NCBI GenBank assembly: GCA_003339645.1
Contig: QNUV01000021.1
Location: 1,240,001-1,304,000, forward strand
DNA: 64,000 nucleotides
Direction of reading: 5' to 3'
From: Microbacterium arborescens
Lineage (GTDB): Bacteria > Actinomycetota > Actinomycetes > Actinomycetales > Microbacteriaceae
This document shows positions 33,891-42,070 of this stretch, one piece after another. The position numbers and the translations under genes are program-made. Under the pieces are notes generated by a model that had not been told where the DNA came from, made no database searches, and saw nothing but the letters and a program-made list of their open reading frames with translations. How positions within the stretch are numbered: position 1 is the first letter of the stretch; every line of letters begins with the position of its first letter.

Positions 33891-35378
33891 TCAGCCGCGG
33901 ATACCGCGGGTGGAGGCGATCACGTCGCGCATCTTCTTCTCGAGCGCCTCGTAGAACATCGACAGCGGGAACTCGTCGTCCAGCACCGCATCGGTGTAGC
34001 CCTTCGGCGCGCCCGCGAGCACCTCGTCTGGGAGGCCTCGCGCCCACACCGACGCCGGGTGCGGTTCGAGCACCGAGCGCACGAGGTCGTACGCCGCGAG
34101 CCAGTGCGCGGTCTTCGGGCGGTCGATCGACTCCCAGTACAGGCGGTCGATCGCATCTCCCAGGGCGACCACGGCATCCGGCACCTCCTGCCATTCGAAG
34201 GCGAGCGCGGTGTCGGTCCAGTGCAGCACGCCCCGGCGGTGCAGCCAGGCGAACAGCAGCTGGCCGCCGAGCCCGTCGTAGTTGCGCACGCGCGTGCCGG
34301 TGATCGCGAACCGGAAGATCCGGTCGAAGATCACGGCGTACTGCACGAGCCGCGAAAGACGCAGCAGCTCGGCGTCGACCGGGTCGAGATCCGCCTCCGC
34401 GCTCAGTCTCCGGTCGAGCGCGACGCACTCGCGGAACGCCGTCAGATCGCACCGCAGCTCTTCGAGGGAGTACAGGAAGAACGGCATCCGCTGCTTGATC
34501 ATGAACGGATCGAACGGCAGATCCCCGCGCATGTGCGTGCGGTCGTGGATGAGGTCCCACATCACGAACGCCCGCTCGGTGAGTGCCTGGTCTCCGAGCA
34601 TCTCGGCCGCTTCGGCGGGCAGGTCGAGCTTCGTGATCTCGGAGGCGGCACGCACGACGCGCCGGTAGCGGGCCGCCTCGCGGTCCTGGAAGATCGCGCC
34701 CCACGTGAACGGCGGGATCTCGCGCATCGCGACGGTCTCGGGGAACAGCACGGCCGAGTCGGTGTCGTACCCGGACGTGAAGTCGAGCAGCCGCAGCGAG
34801 ACGAAGAGCCGGTTCGGATACATCGTCTCGAGGCGGCCGATCGCCTCAGGCCAGATCGTCTCGACGAGGAGCGCCTCGACGTGACGGTTGCGCGACCCGT
34901 TCTGGGTGTACATCGGGAAGACGACGAGGTGACGGATGCCGTCGACGCGGTGGAGCTGCGGCTGGAACGCGACGAGCGAGTCGAGGAAATCGGGCACGCC
35001 GAATGCCCCCTCCGTCGAAGCCGCGTCGTCCGGATGATCCGGCCGCGCCCATCGTTCGAAGTCCCGGATCGACGCGGCGAGGTAGTCCGCGTCGTGCGGG
35101 AAGCGCGGTGCGAGCCGGCCGATCGCGGCGGTGATCGCCGCGACGTGGCGCCGCGCCGTGTCGTGATCCCCGGGATCGGGCACGGATCCGTCGGCGGCCT
35201 GCAGCTCCTGCAGCGCCGTCGCGGCGTCGCGCAGTGCGATCCAGGCGGGGTCGTGCTCGACGCCGTCCGCGAGCGCGAGGCTCAGGGCGTCGACCGCGCC
35301 GCCGTCCTCGACGACCTCGGGCTCGCCGATGATCGTCTTCGTGGCACCGGGGGTGGGGTGCGTCTGAGCGATGGACAT
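33891..35378 (-). CDS. DUF6421-like protein with possible metal-binding helix
   Basis: A 495-residue soluble protein of unknown function; the domain name is from memory of actinobacterial proteins. Conserved-looking segments are FPMYTQNGSRNRHVEALLVE (about 151-170), AFVMWDLIHDRTHMRGDLPFDPFMIKQRMPFFLYSLEELRCDL (about 283-325), and YDGLGGQLLFAWLHRRGVLHWTD. HDRTHMRGD followed by EELRCD is an HxxxH plus Glu arrangement that could bind zinc. GGAGG six bases before the ATG sets the start. The gene runs leftward into the threonine aldolase gene. A divergent lipid kinase and an 87-bp repeat lie upstream. Confidence 0.75.
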   Translation of the reverse strand: MSIAQTHPTPGATKTIIGEPEVVEDGGAVDALSLALADGVEHDPAWIALRDAATALQELQAADGSVPDPGDHDTARRHVAAITAAIGRLAPRFPHDADYLAASIRDFERWARPDHPDDAASTEGAFGVPDFLDSLVAFQPQLHRVDGIRHLVVFPMYTQNGSRNRHVEALLVETIWPEAIGRLETMYPNRLFVSLRLLDFTSGYDTDSAVLFPETVAMREIPPFTWGAIFQDREAARYRRVVRAASEITKLDLPAEAAEMLGDQALTERAFVMWDLIHDRTHMRGDLPFDPFMIKQRMPFFLYSLEELRCDLTAFRECVALDRRLSAEADLDPVDAELLRLSRLVQYAVIFDRIFRFAITGTRVRNYDGLGGQLLFAWLHRRGVLHWTDTALAFEWQEVPDAVVALGDAIDRLYWESIDRPKTAHWLAAYDLVRSVLEPHPASVWARGLPDEVLAGAPKGYTDAVLDDEFPLSMFYEALEKKMRDVIASTRGIRG

Positions 35379-35488
35379 GGGGAACCTCCGATCTACGAGG
35401 TACGGCTCCCGCGCGGGAGCGGTGGTCAGGTGGCGTCAGCCTAACCGGCCGCCGGGCTTTCGGCGACGGTGGTGGCGATGCACCGTGC

Positions 35489-35575
35489 CGATACACCCGT
35501 CGGGCGGGCGGGGCTGGTGTGGCCTCGGCGGCGCTGTGGTACGACACCAGCCCCAGCGGTCCGACAGATGTATCG
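35489..35575. repeat. 87-bp palindromic element, copy 2
   Basis: It begins CGATACACCCGTCGG and ends GGTCCGACAGATGTATCG, with an internal GGGGCTGGTGT / ACACCAGCCCC pair. Unlike the other copies it sits between divergent genes (starts 35378 and 35644), so it cannot be only a shared terminator. The rest of the 265-base gap holds the promoter of the lipid kinase gene. Confidence 0.8.
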
Positions 35576-35597
35576 CCGTCCGCCCGTCGCGCACCAC

Positions 35598-35637
35598 TGT
35601 CAAGGCATGGCAGGCGCCGCCCGGCCCGCGTTAGCGT
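35598..35637 (+). promoter_or_regulatory. leaderless promoter with TGTCAAG box, lipid kinase gene
   Basis: TGTCAAG (35598-35604), with 28 bases from TGTCAA to TAGCGT (35632-35637); 6 bases to the ATG at 35644. Confidence 0.5.
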
Positions 35638-35643
35638 CGCAGC

Positions 35644-36642
35644 ATGCCCGCCGACAGCCCCACGTCCGACAGCCCCGCGTCCGACACCCGCTCCGACGGG
35701 CCGGGCGCTGACGGGCCGGGCCCCGACGGGCGCGGCGTCCTGCTGATCACGAACTCCCGGGCGGGGGCGTCCGTGGTCCGGCCCGACCCGCTGCCCGAGA
35801 TCCGGCGGCGGCTGCCCGAGGCGCGGGTCGAGAGCCTGGGCGAATCCTCGATGGACGAGATCGTCTCCGACGCGATGCGCGGCGACGACGCGCCGAGCGC
35901 ACTCGCCGTCCTCGGCGGCGACGGGTCGGTCTCGCGCGCCGCGCACCTCGCGCGTCGTCACGACCTGCCGCTGCTCGTCCTGCCCGGCGGTACCTTCAAC
36001 CACTTCGCGCGTGCGGCCGGCCTCGAGACGATCGAGGCCGCCCTCGACGCGTTCGCGGCCGGCGCGGTGCGCAGCGTCGTCGTCGCCGAAGCGGTCGTCG
36101 ACGACGGCGATCCCGTCACCGTCCTCAACGCGGTGTCGCTCGGCGCCTACCCCGAGATGCTCGCCGAACGGGAGAAGCGCACGAGCCTCGGCAAATGGTG
36201 GGGCGGCGCCGTCGCGGCGTGGCGCGAGATGCACGGAGCCCACCGCATCACGATCGTGCGCGACGGGCGCCGCGCGGTCGTCTGGTCGGTCTTCGCCGGC
36301 CTCGGGCGCAATGACCCGCGGCGTATCGCGATGATGCGTCGCGCGAGCCTCGACGAGCCCGTGCTCGATGTCCGGCTCCACCACGCCCGGGGCACGCGGC
36401 TGCGGGCGGTGACCTCGCTGGCGTTCGGCCGCCGCACCCTCGCCGTCATGCGCGCGCTGCGGCTCATGCCGCCGGCATCCGACCTCGAGCGGGCCGTCGT
36501 CTCCGAGCTCGAGCTGACGGTCCGGCCGGGCGGCGCGACACCGGTGCTCGCACACGACGGCGAGCTGACCGAGACACCGACGGGCTCCTACCGGCTCCGG
36601 TTGCGAGCGGTTCCCGACGGCCTGCGCGTGTACGCGCGCTGA
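35644..36642 (+). CDS. diacylglycerol kinase-family lipid kinase
   Basis: A 332-residue protein. The DAGK catalytic domain has GGDGS (91-95, where T is usual) and PGGTFNHFAR (114-123), the nucleotide-binding loops of the DgkB/YegS/BmrU family. NAVSLGAYPEM is the segment that precedes the beta-sandwich domain. The first 30 residues are a Ser/Asp/Pro/Gly-rich disordered tail. The TAGCGT box 6 bases upstream supports this start. It would phosphorylate a lipid at the membrane surface; the substrate (diacylglycerol or another lipid alcohol) is unknown. The two-component genes follow 65 bases downstream. Confidence 0.87.
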   Translation: MPADSPTSDSPASDTRSDGPGADGPGPDGRGVLLITNSRAGASVVRPDPLPEIRRRLPEARVESLGESSMDEIVSDAMRGDDAPSALAVLGGDGSVSRAAHLARRHDLPLLVLPGGTFNHFARAAGLETIEAALDAFAAGAVRSVVVAEAVVDDGDPVTVLNAVSLGAYPEMLAEREKRTSLGKWWGGAVAAWREMHGAHRITIVRDGRRAVVWSVFAGLGRNDPRRIAMMRRASLDEPVLDVRLHHARGTRLRAVTSLAFGRRTLAVMRALRLMPPASDLERAVVSELELTVRPGGATPVLAHDGELTETPTGSYRLRLRAVPDGLRVYAR

Positions 36643-36695
36643 GAGCGCCCCGCCGGATACATCGCCAGAGGGATGCCGCGCCCCCGGGGCTCGCG

Positions 36696-36701
36696 TACCG
36701 T
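36696..36701 (+). promoter_or_regulatory. leaderless -10 box for the histidine kinase gene
   Basis: TACCGT, 6 bases before the GTG at 36708. Confidence 0.5.
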
Positions 36702-36707
36702 CATAGC

Positions 36708-37904
36708 GTGTTCCGTCCGCTCCGCCGCTATCAGCTCTCCGTCGACGTCTCGGTGGCGGTCGCATTCGCGGCGCTCATGCTGCTGTTCACCTGGGTGGGC
36801 GTCGTGGGCGTCGGCATCCCGAACGATCGCGTGTCCGCATTCGTCGCGATCCTCCTCGTCGTCCCGTTCGGCGCTGCAGTGGCGCTCCGCCGCCTCTCGC
36901 CGCCGGTCGCGCTGGCTCTGGCGTGGGTCGGCGCGATTCTGCAGATGCTGGCGCAGCTCCCGCCGCTGCCGGTCGACATCGCGATCTTCGCGGTGCTCTA
37001 CACATGCGCGGCCTACGGCACGAACCGGGTCTTCTGGCTCGGGTTCGCGTCCTCGATCGCGGGTGCTCTGGCCATCACCGTGTACTTGCTCATTCCGACG
37101 GCGGCATACTCGATCACCGCGGGCGGCGACGAGCTCATGTTCTACCTCATCACCGGCTCGATGCTCTTCATCGCGGCGGTCTTCGGTCTGCTCCTGGCGT
37201 GGACGGTGGGAGCGCTCGTCCGCGTGGGCCTGCGTGCGCGCGGCAACGCGGAGGCTCAGCGGCAGGCCGAAGAGCGCGCGACGGCGGAGTTCGAGCGCAA
37301 CCGCATCGCGCGGGATATGCACGACGTCGTCGCCCATTCGCTCGCCGTCGTCATCGCGCAGGCCGACGGCGCGCGCTACGCCGCCGCGGCCGATCCGGAT
37401 GCCGCTGCCGAGTCGCTCCAGACGATCTCCTCGACCGCCCGCTCCGCCCTCGCCGACGTGCGCATGCTGCTCACGCAGCTGCGCCACAGCGAGGGCGAGG
37501 GCCCGCAGCCGACCATCGCGGAGCTCGAGGTCCTGTACGCCCAGGTGCGAGCCGCGGGTCTCGACCTGCGCGTGGACATCGACCCCGCCCCGCCGGGCGA
37601 GCCGCCCGCGGCCGTGCAGATCGCGGTGTACCGCATCCTGCAGGAGGCCCTCACGAACGCGATCCGGCACGGCGCGGGAGGTACCGTGGATGTATCCCTG
37701 TCCTGGCTGCCCGACCGCGTGGAGGTCCGAGTGAGCAACCCCCTCCCGCCGGCGAGCGAGGCGACCGGCCCGGTGCGTACGGGCGGACACGGTCTCATCG
37801 GCATGCGCGAGCGCGCCCAGCTCATCGGCGGCAGCATCGAGGTGGGTCCCCGGGGTGACGCCTTCGTCGTCGCGGCGACGTTGCCCATCGGGGGCGCCGC
37901 GTGA
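36708..37904 (+). CDS. NarL-type sensor histidine kinase
   Basis: A 398-residue membrane kinase. About five helices span residues 10-165, with very short extracellular loops, so sensing is probably within the membrane. The HisKA_3 dimerisation motif ERNRIARDMHDVVAHSLAVV carries phospho-acceptor His205. The HATPase domain has EALTNAIRHG (N box) and GGHGLIGMRER (G box). Its stop overlaps the response-regulator start (GTGA). With the downstream ABC/FtsX genes it forms a sensor-exporter unit of the kind that often answers cell-envelope stress; the signal is unknown. Confidence 0.93.
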   Translation: MFRPLRRYQLSVDVSVAVAFAALMLLFTWVGVVGVGIPNDRVSAFVAILLVVPFGAAVALRRLSPPVALALAWVGAILQMLAQLPPLPVDIAIFAVLYTCAAYGTNRVFWLGFASSIAGALAITVYLLIPTAAYSITAGGDELMFYLITGSMLFIAAVFGLLLAWTVGALVRVGLRARGNAEAQRQAEERATAEFERNRIARDMHDVVAHSLAVVIAQADGARYAAAADPDAAAESLQTISSTARSALADVRMLLTQLRHSEGEGPQPTIAELEVLYAQVRAAGLDLRVDIDPAPPGEPPAAVQIAVYRILQEALTNAIRHGAGGTVDVSLSWLPDRVEVRVSNPLPPASEATGPVRTGGHGLIGMRERAQLIGGSIEVGPRGDAFVVAATLPIGGAA

Positions 37905-38557
37905 GCGTCATCCGGGTCGTCCTCGTCGACGATCAGGCGCTCTTCCGTGCCGGCATCCGGATGGTCGTCGCCTCGCAGCCCGACCTGGAGGTCGTCGGCG
38001 AGGCGTCGGACGGCGCGGAGGCGATCGGCGTCGTGCGCGCGACGCGACCCGACGTCGTACTGATGGACATCCGGATGCCGGTCATGGACGGCCTCACCGC
38101 GACCGCCCAGCTGCTCGACGACCCGGTCTTCGACGGTGCGCCGCCGCGCATCGTGATGCTGACCACCTTCGACCTCGATGAAGCGGCCGCGCGAGCGATC
38201 CGCCAGGGGGCGAGCGGCTTCCTGCTCAAGGACGCCGACCCCGAGTTCCTGCTCGCCGCGATCCGCACGGTGCACTCCGGCTCGTCGGTGATCGCGGCCT
38301 CGGCGACGCGCGAGCTCTTCGCGACCTTCTCGGCGCCCGAGCAGAAGCCGGTTCCGGCTGCCTTCGCCGAGCTGACCGACCGTGAGCGCGAGATCTTCGG
38401 GCTGGCCGCCCGCGGGCTCTCCAACGCCGAGATCGCGCAGCGGGAGTTCCTCTCCGAGGCGACGGTGAAGACCCACATCAGCCGCATCCTCGCCAAGCTC
38501 GCCCTGCGCGATCGCGTGCAGCTCGTCGTCTTCGCCTTCGAGCACGGGCTCGCCTGA
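37901..38557 (+). CDS. NarL/LuxR-type response regulator
   Basis: A 218-residue regulator. The receiver domain has acidic pair Asp10-Asp11, phosphorylation site Asp56 (VVLMDIRMPVMDG), Thr in MLTTFD and Lys in LLKDADPE. The C-terminal LuxR/GerE HTH is LTDREREIFGLAARGLSNAEIAQREFLSEATVKTHISRILAKL. GTG start overlaps the kinase stop, so the pair is stoichiometrically coupled. The ABC transporter gene 107 bases downstream, with its own -10 box, is the obvious regulatory target. Confidence 0.95.
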   Translation: MSVIRVVLVDDQALFRAGIRMVVASQPDLEVVGEASDGAEAIGVVRATRPDVVLMDIRMPVMDGLTATAQLLDDPVFDGAPPRIVMLTTFDLDEAAARAIRQGASGFLLKDADPEFLLAAIRTVHSGSSVIAASATRELFATFSAPEQKPVPAAFAELTDREREIFGLAARGLSNAEIAQREFLSEATVKTHISRILAKLALRDRVQLVVFAFEHGLA

Positions 38558-38651
38558 CCCGCGCGGGCGGATGACGCGGGCGGATGAGGGATCATCCGCG
38601 AGATGTACGCACCCGCGACGACGGACCGATGCCGGGGTCCGGCGGGGTTCG

Positions 38652-38657
38652 TAGCGT
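38652..38657 (+). promoter_or_regulatory. leaderless -10 box for the ABC ATPase gene
   Basis: TAGCGT, 7 bases before the ATG at 38665. Confidence 0.5.
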
Positions 38658-38664
38658 CGGAGAC

Positions 38665-39426
38665 ATGCAGATCTCGACCACCGACCTCGGCCTCGCCGCC
38701 CGGGTCCAGAACCTCTCCAAGACCTACGGCGCCGGCGAATCGGGGGTGCGCGCCCTCGACGGTGTCTCGGTGGGCATCCGTCGTGGCGAGTTCACCGCCA
38801 TCATGGGCCCCTCGGGCTCGGGCAAATCGACCCTGATGCACATCATGGCCGGACTCGACGCGCCGACGTCGGGTCGCGCGTGGATCGGCGACACCGAGAT
38901 CTCGGGCCTGTCCGATCTCGATCTCACGATCCTGCGGCGGCGACGTGTCGGCTTCGTGTTCCAGTCGTTCAACCTCGTGCCGACCCTCGACGTCATCGGC
39001 AACATCACACTGCCGTTCGAGCTCGACGGGCGCTCGCCCTCAGCGCTCGAGCGCTCGCGCATCGACGGGCTCGTCGACTCCCTCGGGCTCGGGGCCCGCC
39101 TCCGGCACCGTCCGCACGAGCTGTCGGGCGGACAGCAGCAGCGAGTCGCGATCGCCCGAGCGCTCGCGACCGCTCCCGACCTCGTCTTCGCCGACGAGCC
39201 GACCGGCAACCTCGACTCCCGCTCGGGTCGAGAGGTGCTCGCCCTCCTCGCCACCGCGAGCCGCGAGCACGGTCAGTCCATCGCGATGGTCACGCACGAC
39301 CCGGTCGCCGCCTCGCACGCCGACCGCGTGATCTTCCTCGGCGACGGTCGCATCGTCGCCGACAAGCCCCGGCAGAGCGCCGAGGAGATCTCGGCCCACA
39401 TGCTCGCCGCCGAGGTGTCGGCATGA
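38665..39426 (+). CDS. MacB/LolD-type ABC transporter ATPase
   Basis: A 253-residue ATPase. Walker A is GPSGSGKS (48-55), the Q loop [17 protein letters not shown], signature LSGGQQQR, Walker [14 protein letters not shown], and the H loop [18 protein letters not shown]. The [10 protein letters not shown] signature marks the MacB/LolD/FtsE class that drives mechanotransmission rather than substrate channelling. The C-terminal tail ([15 protein letters not shown]) is family-typical. The stop overlaps the permease start by four bases. It partners the FtsX-type permease and follows a two-component system. Confidence 0.94.
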   Translation: MQISTTDLGLAARVQNLSKTYGAGESGVRALDGVSVGIRRGEFTAIMGPSGSGKSTLMHIMAGLDAPTSGRAWIGDTEISGLSDLDLTILRRRRVGFVFQSFNLVPTLDVIGNITLPFELDGRSPSALERSRIDGLVDSLGLGARLRHRPHELSGGQQQRVAIARALATAPDLVFADEPTGNLDSRSGREVLALLATASREHGQSIAMVTHDPVAASHADRVIFLGDGRIVADKPRQSAEEISAHMLAAEVSA

Positions 39427-40913
39427 CCGCGGTGACCGTGCCCGGCGCCGCATCCGCATCGGCGTCCGAGCGTCCCGGGCCGCGCCCGTCGGCCAGGACG
39501 TCCGGGCGGTGGGCGTGGCTGCGCGAGCGGGGCATGGGGGCCTCGGTGCTCGTCGCCGCGATCTCCGGCGGGTTCGGCGTGCTGCTGGTCGCGGTGACCG
39601 GACTCATCGGCGCGTGGCTCATGGCCGATCCGTTCCTCTCCGGTGGCGAGACCATCATCATCGTCGTCGCGATCCTCAGCGTGCTGCTCGTCGCCGTCGC
39701 GATGTACGTCGCCGCGATCGTGACGGCCAACACCTTCGCCACGATCGTCGCGGGGCGCACCCGTCAGATCGCACTCATGCGTCTCATCGGGGCGTCGGCC
39801 CGCTCGCAGCGCTCCCGTATCGCGCGGCAGGGCCTCATCGTCGGCGCGATCGGAGCCGTGATCGGGCTCATCGGCGGAACCGCCGCGGCCGCCGGGCTGC
39901 AGGAGCTCGCCGCCCGGGCGTGGGGACTGAACGTCGACTACAGCATCGTTCAGCCGGTGCTCCTCGCGCCCGCGCTCGTCGTCGCGCTGACGACCTGGGT
40001 CGCCGCGTGGGCCGGCTCGCGCCGCGTGCTCGAGGTCACGCCCCTCGCCGCCCTCGCGGGATCCGCGCCGCGCACGGCGGAAGCGGCCGCCGGCCGCACG
40101 CGTCGCCGCGTCACCGCGGTGTCGCTCTTCGCGGTAGGTGCGGTCCTGCTCGCCCTCGGCATCCTCGCCGGCTTCGTCACACCCCTCGGCGTCGTCGTCG
40201 CGTTCTTCGGCGGGCTCGCCTCGTTCACCGGGCTGAGCCTGGGCGCCGCCCTCGTCATGCCGCCGCTGCTCCGCCTGACCGGTCGGCTCTTCGGTCGGTC
40301 GGCGTCGGCGCGGCTCGCGGCCGAGAACGCGCTGCGCTACCCGGAGCGGTCGAGCCGAATGGCGATCGGCGTGGTGATGGGCGTCACGCTCGTGACGATG
40401 TTCGCCGTCGCCTCGGAGTCGGTCAAGGGTGTCATGGCCGCGTCGGGCGGGGGCGAGGTGTCGGGTGAGATGGCTCGCCTGCTCGACACGTTCAGTGCGG
40501 TCATGATGGCCCTCGTCGGGGTGTCGGCCGTGATCGCGGCAGTCGGTCTGGTCAACCTCCTCACGATCGGCGTCGTGCAGCGAACCCGAGAGCTCGGGCT
40601 GCTGCGCGCCCTGGGGCTCACGGGGCGCCAGATCCGCTCGATGGTGCTGTTCGAGGCGGCGCACATCACGATCACCTCGGTCGTGTTCGGCCTGCTCCTC
40701 GGCATCGCCTACGGCTGGGCCGCGGCGCAGTCGCTGCTCGGGTCGGTGCGAGTGCCGCCGCTGTGGCTTGCGCCGAACTTCGTCCTGCCGGGCATCCCGT
40801 GGCTCACCGTCGCCGGGATCGTCGTCGCCACCGCCGTGCTCACGCTCGTCGCCGCCGTCGTTCCCACCCGCCTCGCAACCCGGGTCTCGCCGGTGGAGGC
40901 GCTCGCCGAGTGA
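39423..40913 (+). CDS. FtsX-like ABC transporter permease (two FtsX domains)
   Basis: A 496-residue membrane protein with about eight helices. Two FtsX domains are visible: one around residues 85-200 (IVAGRTRQIALMRLIGASARS) and one at 355-495 (VVQRTRELGLLRALGLTGRQIRSMVLFEA), ending SPVEALAE as is usual. There is no large extracytoplasmic MacB domain, so it resembles the single-polypeptide actinobacterial exporters that act with one ATPase. It is translationally coupled to the ATPase gene. Its substrate is unknown; antimicrobial peptide or lipoprotein-type cargo is the family precedent. Confidence 0.92.
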   Translation: MTAVTVPGAASASASERPGPRPSARTSGRWAWLRERGMGASVLVAAISGGFGVLLVAVTGLIGAWLMADPFLSGGETIIIVVAILSVLLVAVAMYVAAIVTANTFATIVAGRTRQIALMRLIGASARSQRSRIARQGLIVGAIGAVIGLIGGTAAAAGLQELAARAWGLNVDYSIVQPVLLAPALVVALTTWVAAWAGSRRVLEVTPLAALAGSAPRTAEAAAGRTRRRVTAVSLFAVGAVLLALGILAGFVTPLGVVVAFFGGLASFTGLSLGAALVMPPLLRLTGRLFGRSASARLAAENALRYPERSSRMAIGVVMGVTLVTMFAVASESVKGVMAASGGGEVSGEMARLLDTFSAVMMALVGVSAVIAAVGLVNLLTIGVVQRTRELGLLRALGLTGRQIRSMVLFEAAHITITSVVFGLLLGIAYGWAAAQSLLGSVRVPPLWLAPNFVLPGIPWLTVAGIVVATAVLTLVAAVVPTRLATRVSPVEALAE

Positions 40914-40935
40914 CGCGGCTCACCCGTCGCCGGCC

Positions 40936-40972
40936 GGTCCGGCTCGCCCGTCATCCGCGGACGAGCCGGACC
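40936..40972. terminator. bidirectional terminator spanning the GNAT stop codon
   Basis: GGTCCGGCTCG and CGAGCCGGACC form a perfect 11-bp stem. The GNAT stop (40951-40953) lies inside the 15-base loop, so the right arm is coding sequence. Confidence 0.6.
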
Positions 40973-41511
40973 TCGCTGATGCTCTCGCCCCAGCTGGTGT
41001 CGTCCTTCGCCGCGCCGTCCGGGCGGAATCCGTTGCGGGCATAGAACGCGTGGGCACGCGGGTTGTCGTCGAGGACCCACAGCGACGCGCGCTCGTCGCC
41101 GAGGGCGGCGTCGATCAGGGCCTGTCCCGCGCCGGTGCCGTGGTGGGCGGCGAGGACGTAGATCGCGTACAGCTCGACGGGGGCGACGGGAGGGTCGTCG
41201 CGGGAGGCGCCGCTGACCGCGAACCCCACGATCGACCCGGCCGTCACGGCGACCCACGTTCGGCCGAGGTCGTGCGTGCGCGCGGGTCGGGGCCGCACCG
41301 TCCCGGTCGTCTGCGACGGCAATCGGTCGCTGATCCGCTCCTCATGGCCGAGCAGCTCGCGTCGTACCCGCGTCAGGCGGTCGAGATCGAGCCGATCGAG
41401 GATGCTCTGCGGCATCCGCCCCGTGTACGCCTCGTGCCACCCGCGGACGTGCACGCGCGCGATCGCCGCGGCATCGGCAGGCACCGCCCGCCGCACGGCG
41501 ACCGCGGTCAC
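40951..41511 (-). CDS. GNAT family N-acetyltransferase
   Basis: A 186-residue acetyltransferase. VRRAVPADAAAIARVHVRGWHEAYTGRMP (5-33) is the classic GNAT opening. ELYAIYVLAAHHGTGAGQALIDAAL (about 117-141) carries the acetyl-CoA pyrophosphate loop (HHGTGAG in the Q/R-x-x-G-x-G/A position). WVLDDNPRAHAFYARNGFRPDG completes the fold. GTG start, overlapping the stop of the SRPBCC-like gene by four bases (GTGA). The acceptor is unknown; the size fits small-molecule or aminoglycoside-like substrates as well as protein ones. Confidence 0.9.
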   Translation of the reverse strand: MTAVAVRRAVPADAAAIARVHVRGWHEAYTGRMPQSILDRLDLDRLTRVRRELLGHEERISDRLPSQTTGTVRPRPARTHDLGRTWVAVTAGSIVGFAVSGASRDDPPVAPVELYAIYVLAAHHGTGAGQALIDAALGDERASLWVLDDNPRAHAFYARNGFRPDGAAKDDTSWGESISEVRLVRG

Positions 41512-42038
41512 GATGCCGGATCGGCGGCAGGCTCGGGGTCGTAGGCCCAGGTCGGCGCGACCTGCCGCAGGCGCGTCGAACGCCACTGCCACGTCGCCCA
41601 GAGCATCGGCCACAGCGCCGGCGCGGCGAGGCCTCCGATGACCAGGCGCTCGCGCCACAGCGTCCGGGTCGGGTCGCCGGGAGCGGGCGAGACCGCCATC
41701 TGGTGGTCCCATACGTCGAGCACCGAGAGGGGGCCGGTCAGCGGGATGCCGCTGTCGCGCAGGATCCGCACCGTCGATGCCTCCGTCGCGCCGGGGCGGC
41801 GTTCCTCGACCGCGCGGTCCGACACGTGGATCAGCTGGCGCCCCACCGGGACCCCGAGAGCCGACAGCTGCACGGGCACGTCGGCGCCGGGCTCGAGCGA
41901 GGTCGGCATGCCCTCGGCGGCGAGGGGCTCGAGCCCCATGAGCGGCGCGTAGAGCTCGGCGAGGGCGCGCGGCGAGTGGAGGGCGCGCCAGGCGGCGTCG
42001 GCGTCGCAGTCGAGCACGAGCTTCTGGAGGATGCGCAT
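41508..42038 (-). CDS. SRPBCC-like hypothetical protein
   Basis: A 176-residue protein starting MRILQKLVLDCDADAAWRALHSPRALAELYAPLMGL. The opening is reminiscent of START/SRPBCC (DUF2505-type) ligand-binding folds, with beta strand, helix and alternating strands (RQLIHVSDRAVEERRPG, GPLSVLDVWDHQMAV). The family assignment is tentative. The TGA overlaps the GNAT start, so the two are co-expressed. The start is supported by CAGACT 6 bases upstream, in a 32-base divergent promoter shared with the ComB-like gene. Confidence 0.7.
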   Translation of the reverse strand: MRILQKLVLDCDADAAWRALHSPRALAELYAPLMGLEPLAAEGMPTSLEPGADVPVQLSALGVPVGRQLIHVSDRAVEERRPGATEASTVRILRDSGIPLTGPLSVLDVWDHQMAVSPAPGDPTRTLWRERLVIGGLAAPALWPMLWATWQWRSTRLRQVAPTWAYDPEPAADPAS

Positions 42039-42044
42039 GAGCCC

Positions 42045-42050
42045 AGTCTG
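42045..42050 (-). promoter_or_regulatory. leaderless -10 box for the SRPBCC-like gene
   Basis: CAGACT on the minus strand, 6 bases before the ATG at 42038. Confidence 0.45.
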
Positions 42051-42058
42051 CCCCGTCG

Positions 42059-42064
42059 TAGGCT
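42059..42064 (+). promoter_or_regulatory. leaderless -10 box for the ComB-like gene
   Basis: TAGGCT, 6 bases before the ATG at 42071; only 8 bases from the opposing -10 box. Confidence 0.5.
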
Positions 42065-42070
42065 GATCGG

